Position numbers and translations under genes: made by a program
The notes under the pieces: model-generated
The model's database searches: none
What the model was told of the DNA's origin: nothing
What the model saw: the letters and a program-made list of their open reading frames with translations, nothing else
Shown here: positions 1-3,284 of the stretch, one piece after another
Layout of the letters: each line of letters begins with the position of its first letter
Numbering within the stretch: the stretch's first letter is position 1
NCBI GenBank assembly: GCA_013152795.1
Contig: JAADFS010000146.1
Span: forward strand, 1-5,296
Origin: Deferribacteres bacterium
GTDB lineage: Bacteria > Nitrospirota > Thermodesulfovibrionia > UBA6902
DNA length: 5,296 bases
Reading direction: 5' to 3'

Positions 1-182
1 CGGTATACTACGGGCAGGACAAGACATTCACGATAATCCCGGCCACTGGCTACAAGGCGGGAGATGTGCTTGTGGACGACGTATCCGTGGGAGCTGTGAC
101 GAGTTACACATTCAGCAATGTAAAGTCCGACCATACAATCATAGCCACATTCTGCAAGGGCCGCGGCGGCAAGAAAAAGTAA
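1..182 (+). CDS. C-terminal end of a protein with a divergent InlB-type B repeat (partial)
   Basis: The 5' end lies outside the window. The reading frame starts at base 3 and runs 59 codons to TAA at 180-182. The visible residues match the divergent InlB B-repeat pattern: a KTFTIIPATGY strand, then DVLVDDVSVGAVTSYTF, then NVKSDHTIIATF. Such repeats form small beta-rich modules, often in tandem, near the C-terminus of large secreted or surface proteins. After the repeat the protein ends with a short Cys-, Gly- and Lys-rich tail (CKGRGGKKK). There is no hydrophobic anchor, so this is not an LPXTG or PEP-CTERM type sorting signal. The gene converges on the T2SS operon. Export through that system is possible but is only an inference from position. 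The full function cannot be judged from one repeat. Confidence 0.8.
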   Translation, partial: VYYGQDKTFTIIPATGYKAGDVLVDDVSVGAVTSYTFSNVKSDHTIIATFCKGRGGKKK

Positions 183-183
183 C

Positions 184-255
184 CTTAATGTTGCATGAAC
201 GGGCAGAGGAGTCTGCCGGGAAACCTTTATAAAGCGATGGGATATTGGAAATACG
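184..255 (+). repeat. Dispersed intergenic repeat, copy A
   Basis: This copy begins one base after the stop codon of the InlB-repeat gene, with the core CTTAATGTTGCAT (184-196). It contains a perfect small hairpin, GGCAGA-GGAG-TCTGCC (202-217). Bases 185-212 match copy C (397-424) at 26 of 28 positions. Bases 201-230 match the reverse complement of copy B (338-367) at 29 of 30. Bases 184-225 match copy D on the minus strand (1714 to 1673) at 34 of 42 with no gaps. Similarity to C and B continues more weakly through TTTATAAAGCGATGGG and GGAAATAC. No protein role is apparent. Confidence 0.8.
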
Positions 256-367
256 TCTCTGTTGCAGGAAATAACGAAAAGTGAAGTTCAAAAGGACGTC
301 AATATGCCGTGCAAAGTATTTCCTGAAGGTATCGCAGATAAAGCTTTCCCGGCAGACTCCTCTGCCC
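201..367. repeat. Long inverted repeat (30-bp arms) in the gene-free interval 183-499
   Basis: The arms are 201-230 and 338-367. They are complementary at 29 of 30 positions, with 23 uninterrupted pairs (201-223 with 345-367), and the spacer is 107 bp. Each arm has its own 6-bp-stem hairpin. The pair could form a long stem in RNA or a cruciform in DNA, and could act as a two-way barrier between the convergent InlB-repeat gene and gspF. Apart from repeats, I see no tRNA, riboswitch or credible coding gene in 183-499. The spacer holds only short frames without a good ribosome binding site. Confidence 0.8.
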
Positions 368-400
368 CGCTGGCAGTATTTTATGCCACTGTAAAGTTAA
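313..400 (-). repeat. Dispersed intergenic repeat, copy B (inverted)
   Basis: Read on the minus strand, this copy carries the same hairpin module as copy A, GGCAGA-GGAG-TCTGCC (366 to 351). It is followed by GGGAAAGCTTTAT, then GCGAT and GGAAATAC in the same order as in copy A. The entry end (400 to 368) resembles copy D more than copy A, sharing GTGGCATAAAA against GTTGCATAAAA. It abuts copy C and shares the palindromic TTAA at 397-400 with it. The outer boundaries are approximate. Confidence 0.65.
362..387 (+). terminator. Possible weak terminator hairpin downstream of the InlB-repeat gene
   Basis: The stem CTGCC (362-366) pairs with GGCAG (372-376) around a 5-nt loop, and the T-rich stretch TATTTTATG follows. 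The stem is short, the T tract is broken by A, and the hairpin lies about 180 nt beyond the stop codon at 182, so it is a weak candidate. The left arm CTGCC is also the right arm of the repeat hairpin at 351-366, so the two structures exclude each other. Confidence 0.25.
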
Positions 401-487
401 TGTTGCATGAACTGGCAGAAGAGTTCCGGGTTACGAGTTGCGGGTTGCGGGTTCAACGGCTATAAGGCGGTGGGATAAATTGTAGAA
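397..487 (+). repeat. Dispersed intergenic repeat, copy C, with internal expansion
   Basis: This copy starts with TTAATGTTGCATGAAC (397-412), identical to copy A over 16 bases. It then reads GGCAGAAGAGT, with the hairpin's right arm lost. A 7-nt tandem repeat tract (419-453) interrupts the unit. After it the copy A pattern resumes as CTATAAGGCGGTGGGATAAATTG, compared with TTTATAAAGCGATGGGATATTG in copy A. The unit ends within about 15 bases of the gspF stop codon, so the interval between the two convergent genes is filled by repeat copies. Confidence 0.65.
419..453 (+). repeat. Five tandem 7-nt repeats, consensus NCGRGTT
   Basis: The units are AAGAGTT, CCGGGTT, ACGAGTT, GCGGGTT and GCGGGTT, ending at 453. 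The last two are identical and the first is the most diverged. The tract sits inside dispersed repeat copy C at the point where copy A has only a short segment. It therefore looks like a local slippage expansion within the repeat. No coding role is apparent. Confidence 0.75.
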
Positions 488-499
488 GGTAATGCAGGG

Positions 500-1672
500 C
501 TACATCATCTGGTTAAGCTCGAATATCGGCAGCAGGACCGCCAGGACGATAAAGCCGACTATCAGTCCCATTGCCAGTATAAGTACCGGCTCCAGGATGC
601 TGATGCCTGCCTGGAGCTTTCTGTCGAACTCGGACTCATAAGAGTCCGCCGTCCGTTTCAGCACCTCGGGGAGCCTGCCGGTCTGCTCCCCCGTTGCGAT
701 GATCTGCAGGAGCGTGGGAGGGAAGCCTTCGAGGCTGGCCGAAAGCCTGGCGCCCTGCGAAACGAGTTCCTGGGCCGCAAGGATCTTCTTTTCAAGGACG
801 GTATTGCCGGTGGCCTTTGAGGTCAACTGCATGGCGTTCAATATGGGAAGCCCCCCTGAAAGCAGGAATCCCATGGTCATGGTGAAACGCAGCATGTAAA
901 GCCCCATAAGAACTCCGGTGGGGTCTTTAAGCAGTACCGCGTCGATCAGGTCCTTTCTTGTCTTCCTGATCCTGCGGAATAAAACCACGGCGGCGGCGGC
1001 CAGAGCCAGCAGCAGCCACCAGAATTTCTTCAGCCCCGCGCTTATCCATATGAGTATGACCGTTATAAGGGGCAGGGAGGCCGAACTCTCCTCGAATATC
1101 CTCGTTATCTTAGGTATTACAAAGGTAAAGAGGAACAGGACAATCGCTATGCTTACACATGCCATGAATGCAGGATAGATGAGGGCTGTTTTAATCTTGT
1201 TCTTGAGATTGATGTCCCTCTCCAGAAAATCCGCCAGCTTCAGCAGCACATCAGTGAGTTTTCCGCTGGTTTCCCCGGCCGCGATCATGCCTGTATAAAA
1301 ATCCGGAAAGACCGACGGATGGGACTGCATTGCACGGGCAAGCGATGCGCCGCCGGCAAGCGCCTCCTTGATATCAAGCAGTATGTTCCTCCAGTCGCCT
1401 TTCTGCTCTGACGACAGTGCGCTGAAGGCCTCTATGAGGGGGACGCCGGATGACAGAAGCGTTGAAAGCCTCCTGGTTATACCGGCCAGCACAAGGGGTG
1501 AGGGCTTCCTGGAAAATATACGCTTTCCGCCTGTGACGGCCTCGGTTATCTCCTTGGGAAAGATGCCCTTTGTTTTAATCTTTAGGACCGCATCCCTCTG
1601 GCCGTCGGCCTCAATGACCCCTTCTGTTTTCAGGCCCTGCTGATCGTATCCTGTGTATTTAAATACCGGCAT
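500..1672 (-). CDS. gspF: Type II secretion system inner-membrane platform protein GspF
   Basis: GspF is the polytopic inner-membrane protein that couples the GspE ATPase to pseudopilus assembly. The 390 residues are close to the usual length for the family. The N-terminus MPVFKYTGYDQQG is typical. Two related T2SSF domains lie at about residues 62-190 and 258-385, each with the family signature (AAGETSGKL at 131-139, ATGEQTGRL at 326-334). Hydrophobic segments lie at about 166-188 (after the conserved YPAF), 217-233 and 359-385, the last being the characteristic EPVLILAMGLIVGFIVLAVL stretch before LPIFELNQ. The ATG at 1672 fits the conserved N-terminus. A GGGGAGG ribosome binding site lies 13 nt upstream, a rather long spacing. 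The gene is the third of the operon, 48 nt after gspE. PilC of type IV pili is a homologue, but the adjoining GspD-type secretin and GspE favour T2SS. Confidence 0.93.
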   Translation of the reverse strand: MPVFKYTGYDQQGLKTEGVIEADGQRDAVLKIKTKGIFPKEITEAVTGGKRIFSRKPSPLVLAGITRRLSTLLSSGVPLIEAFSALSSEQKGDWRNILLDIKEALAGGASLARAMQSHPSVFPDFYTGMIAAGETSGKLTDVLLKLADFLERDINLKNKIKTALIYPAFMACVSIAIVLFLFTFVIPKITRIFEESSASLPLITVILIWISAGLKKFWWLLLALAAAAVVLFRRIRKTRKDLIDAVLLKDPTGVLMGLYMLRFTMTMGFLLSGGLPILNAMQLTSKATGNTVLEKKILAAQELVSQGARLSASLEGFPPTLLQIIATGEQTGRLPEVLKRTADSYESEFDRKLQAGISILEPVLILAMGLIVGFIVLAVLLPIFELNQMM

Positions 1673-1714
1673 GGTTTTTCTGCAGCCTCCCCTGCCTTTT
1701 TATGCAACATTAAG
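1673..1714 (-). repeat. Dispersed repeat copy D forming the gspF leader
   Basis: Read on the minus strand from 1714 to 1673, this segment aligns without gaps to copy A (184-225) at 34 of 42 positions, including the full core CTTAATGTTGCAT (1714 to 1702). It fills nearly all of the 48-nt gap between gspE and gspF and ends at the base before the gspF ATG. The place of the GGCAGA/TCTGCC hairpin is taken by a shorter stem, GCAG/CTGC (1695-1692 with 1685-1682), whose loop GGGAGG is the gspF ribosome binding site. Confidence 0.7.
1686..1692 (-). promoter_or_regulatory. gspF ribosome binding site GGGGAGG within a repeat
   Basis: GGGGAGG on the minus strand lies 13 nt upstream of the gspF ATG. It is the best Shine-Dalgarno match in the gap. 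The spacing is longer than the usual 5-9 nt. Most of it sits in the loop of a possible 4-bp-stem hairpin, which might pull it nearer to the start codon or partly mask it. It derives from the GGAG part of the dispersed repeat. Confidence 0.6.
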
Positions 1715-1720
1715 ATTAAT

Positions 1721-3277
1721 TCAAGGGGAGGAGTAAAGCTCCCCTTCCTCCGGCAGGGTATTTATGCTTTGCGTTATCCTCAGGGCTTCTTCCACTGTTG
1801 TGATGCCCCTGAGGATCTTTTCGATCGCGTTTTCGTGCAGGGGCTTGAACCCCGCCTTTACGGCAGCGGCCCTGATGGCCTCCGCGTCTTTTCTTTCCAC
1901 TATCATCGCCCTTATGTCGGATGTGATGTCAAGGAACTCGTATATCCCGGTCCTGCCGAGATACCCCTTGCCGAGGCACTTGTCGCAGCCTTTTCCGCGG
2001 TAAAGCACATCCGGCGTATGCGGGCTGAGATAAGACAGCTCCTGCCTTGAGGGTGTATACGGCTCCTTGCAGTACGGACATATCACCCTGATGAGCCTCT
2101 GGGCAAGGATGCACACCAGTGATGATGCTACAAGAAAGGGCTCTATGCCCATGTCTACAAGCCTGGCAACAGCGCTCGGGGCATCGTTTGTATGAAGCGT
2201 ACTGAGTACGAGATGCCCTGTGAGCGAGGCGTGCACGGCGATCTCTGCGGTCTCGAGGTCCCTTATCTCTCCCACCATCATGATATCGGGGTCCTGCCTG
2301 AGGATCGACCTCAGTCCCGTTGCAAATGTAAGGCCTATCCTGGGATTGACCTGCATCTGCCCGATCCCGCTTAACTGGTACTCTACGGGGTCTTCGACAG
2401 TGATGATGTTCCTCTCCTCGGTGTTGAGCCTGAGCAGTGAGGCATAGAGAGTGGTTGTTTTGCCGGAGCCTGTGGGCCCTGTCACCAGTATGATCCCGTT
2501 CTGCCTTGAAAGCGCGCGTTTGAGCGAGTTCAGTGTCTCATCCGCCAGGCCGAGCATTTCGAGGCTCAAGACCCCTGCCTGCCGGTCGAGCAGCCTTAAT
2601 ACCGCCCTCTCTCCCAGGGCGGTCGGGATTATCGAGACCCTGATGTCTATGTCCTTTCCGCCCACAAGGAGTTTTATCCTTCCGTCCTGGGGCAGCCTCT
2701 TTTCCGCAATGTCAAGCCCTGCAATTATCTTTATCCTCGATATAAGGGCGTCATGGATAATCTTCGGGGGGCTCAGGACCTTGTTCAGGATACCGTCCAC
2801 CCGGAACCTGACGTCTATACCCTTTTCATAAGGCTCTATGTGTATGTCGCTGGCCTTTTCCTTTACGGCCTCCATCAACAGGGCGTTGAGCAGCCGTATA
2901 ATAGGCGCCTCCTCTGTAAGCTCGAGCAGGTCTTTCGGTGACTCGAATTCCGTTGCGATCATCGAAAGGTCTTCGCCCTTGATATCTCCCATCACCTCAT
3001 CTACCCTGCTCGCCTGGCTGTATATGCGGTTTATGGTGTCAAGGATTGTCTTCTCATCCGCCTGCACGGGATGTGGCTTCAGGCCGCGGCTCCTTGCAAG
3101 GTCCCTCAGCGCATAAACTCCCCGGTTGCCTGCAACAGCGGCCACGAGGCTGTCTCCCTGTACCCGCAGGGGAAGCATCACGTTTCCTTTTACGTATGAG
3201 AGTGAGATGTCTTTAAGAAGGGATATGTCTATGTCATCGTCTTTTATGTTGTCTACTGTCTCCATACTGCGCATCAT
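1721..3277 (-). CDS. gspE: Type II secretion system assembly ATPase GspE
   Basis: GspE is the cytoplasmic hexameric ATPase that powers pseudopilus assembly, docked on GspF and GspL. The 518 residues fit the family. An N-terminal GspE/MshE-type domain spans about residues 13-90. The ATPase region begins with ASDIHIEPYE (142-151). It has Walker A GPTGSGKT (267-274), the Asp box ITVEDPVEY (292-300), Walker B within DPDIMMVGEIRD (329-340) and the His box STLHTNDAPSAVARL (359-373). The zinc-binding tetracysteine motif is intact: C400-x2-C403 and C431-x2-C434, followed by GYLGRTGIYE. All catalytic motifs are present, so it should be active. ATGs at codons 1 and 2 are both possible. Codon 1 is preferred because AGGGG lies 10 nt upstream. 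The gene begins 7 nt after the gspD stop, so translation is probably coupled. PilB is the main alternative, and the GspD/GspF neighbours argue for GspE. Confidence 0.95.
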   Translation of the reverse strand: MMRSMETVDNIKDDDIDISLLKDISLSYVKGNVMLPLRVQGDSLVAAVAGNRGVYALRDLARSRGLKPHPVQADEKTILDTINRIYSQASRVDEVMGDIKGEDLSMIATEFESPKDLLELTEEAPIIRLLNALLMEAVKEKASDIHIEPYEKGIDVRFRVDGILNKVLSPPKIIHDALISRIKIIAGLDIAEKRLPQDGRIKLLVGGKDIDIRVSIIPTALGERAVLRLLDRQAGVLSLEMLGLADETLNSLKRALSRQNGIILVTGPTGSGKTTTLYASLLRLNTEERNIITVEDPVEYQLSGIGQMQVNPRIGLTFATGLRSILRQDPDIMMVGEIRDLETAEIAVHASLTGHLVLSTLHTNDAPSAVARLVDMGIEPFLVASSLVCILAQRLIRVICPYCKEPYTPSRQELSYLSPHTPDVLYRGKGCDKCLGKGYLGRTGIYEFLDITSDIRAMIVERKDAEAIRAAAVKAGFKPLHENAIEKILRGITTVEEALRITQSINTLPEEGELYSSP

Positions 3278-3284
3278 GCAGCCG

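Noticed and set aside
262..465. 67-codon plus-strand reading frame between the InlB-repeat gene and gspF
   Set aside because: It begins at TTG with no clear ribosome binding site, runs through inverted repeat copy B, copy C and the 7-nt tandem repeat, and shows no domain. Its codons simply follow the repeats.
183..499. CRISPR array
   Set aside because: The repeats are few, differ in orientation and length, and are not separated by uniform spacers.
1698..1722. Promoter-like TTGAAT and ATAAAA on the minus strand before gspF
   Set aside because: The spacing is only about 15 bp, the first box overlaps the gspE stop codon and the boxes match poorly. Read-through from gspE is enough to explain gspF expression.
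1929..2114. 61-codon minus-strand frame inside gspE, rich in His, Pro and Arg
   Set aside because: It overlaps in another frame the part of gspE that encodes the zinc-binding cysteines. It has no independent support.
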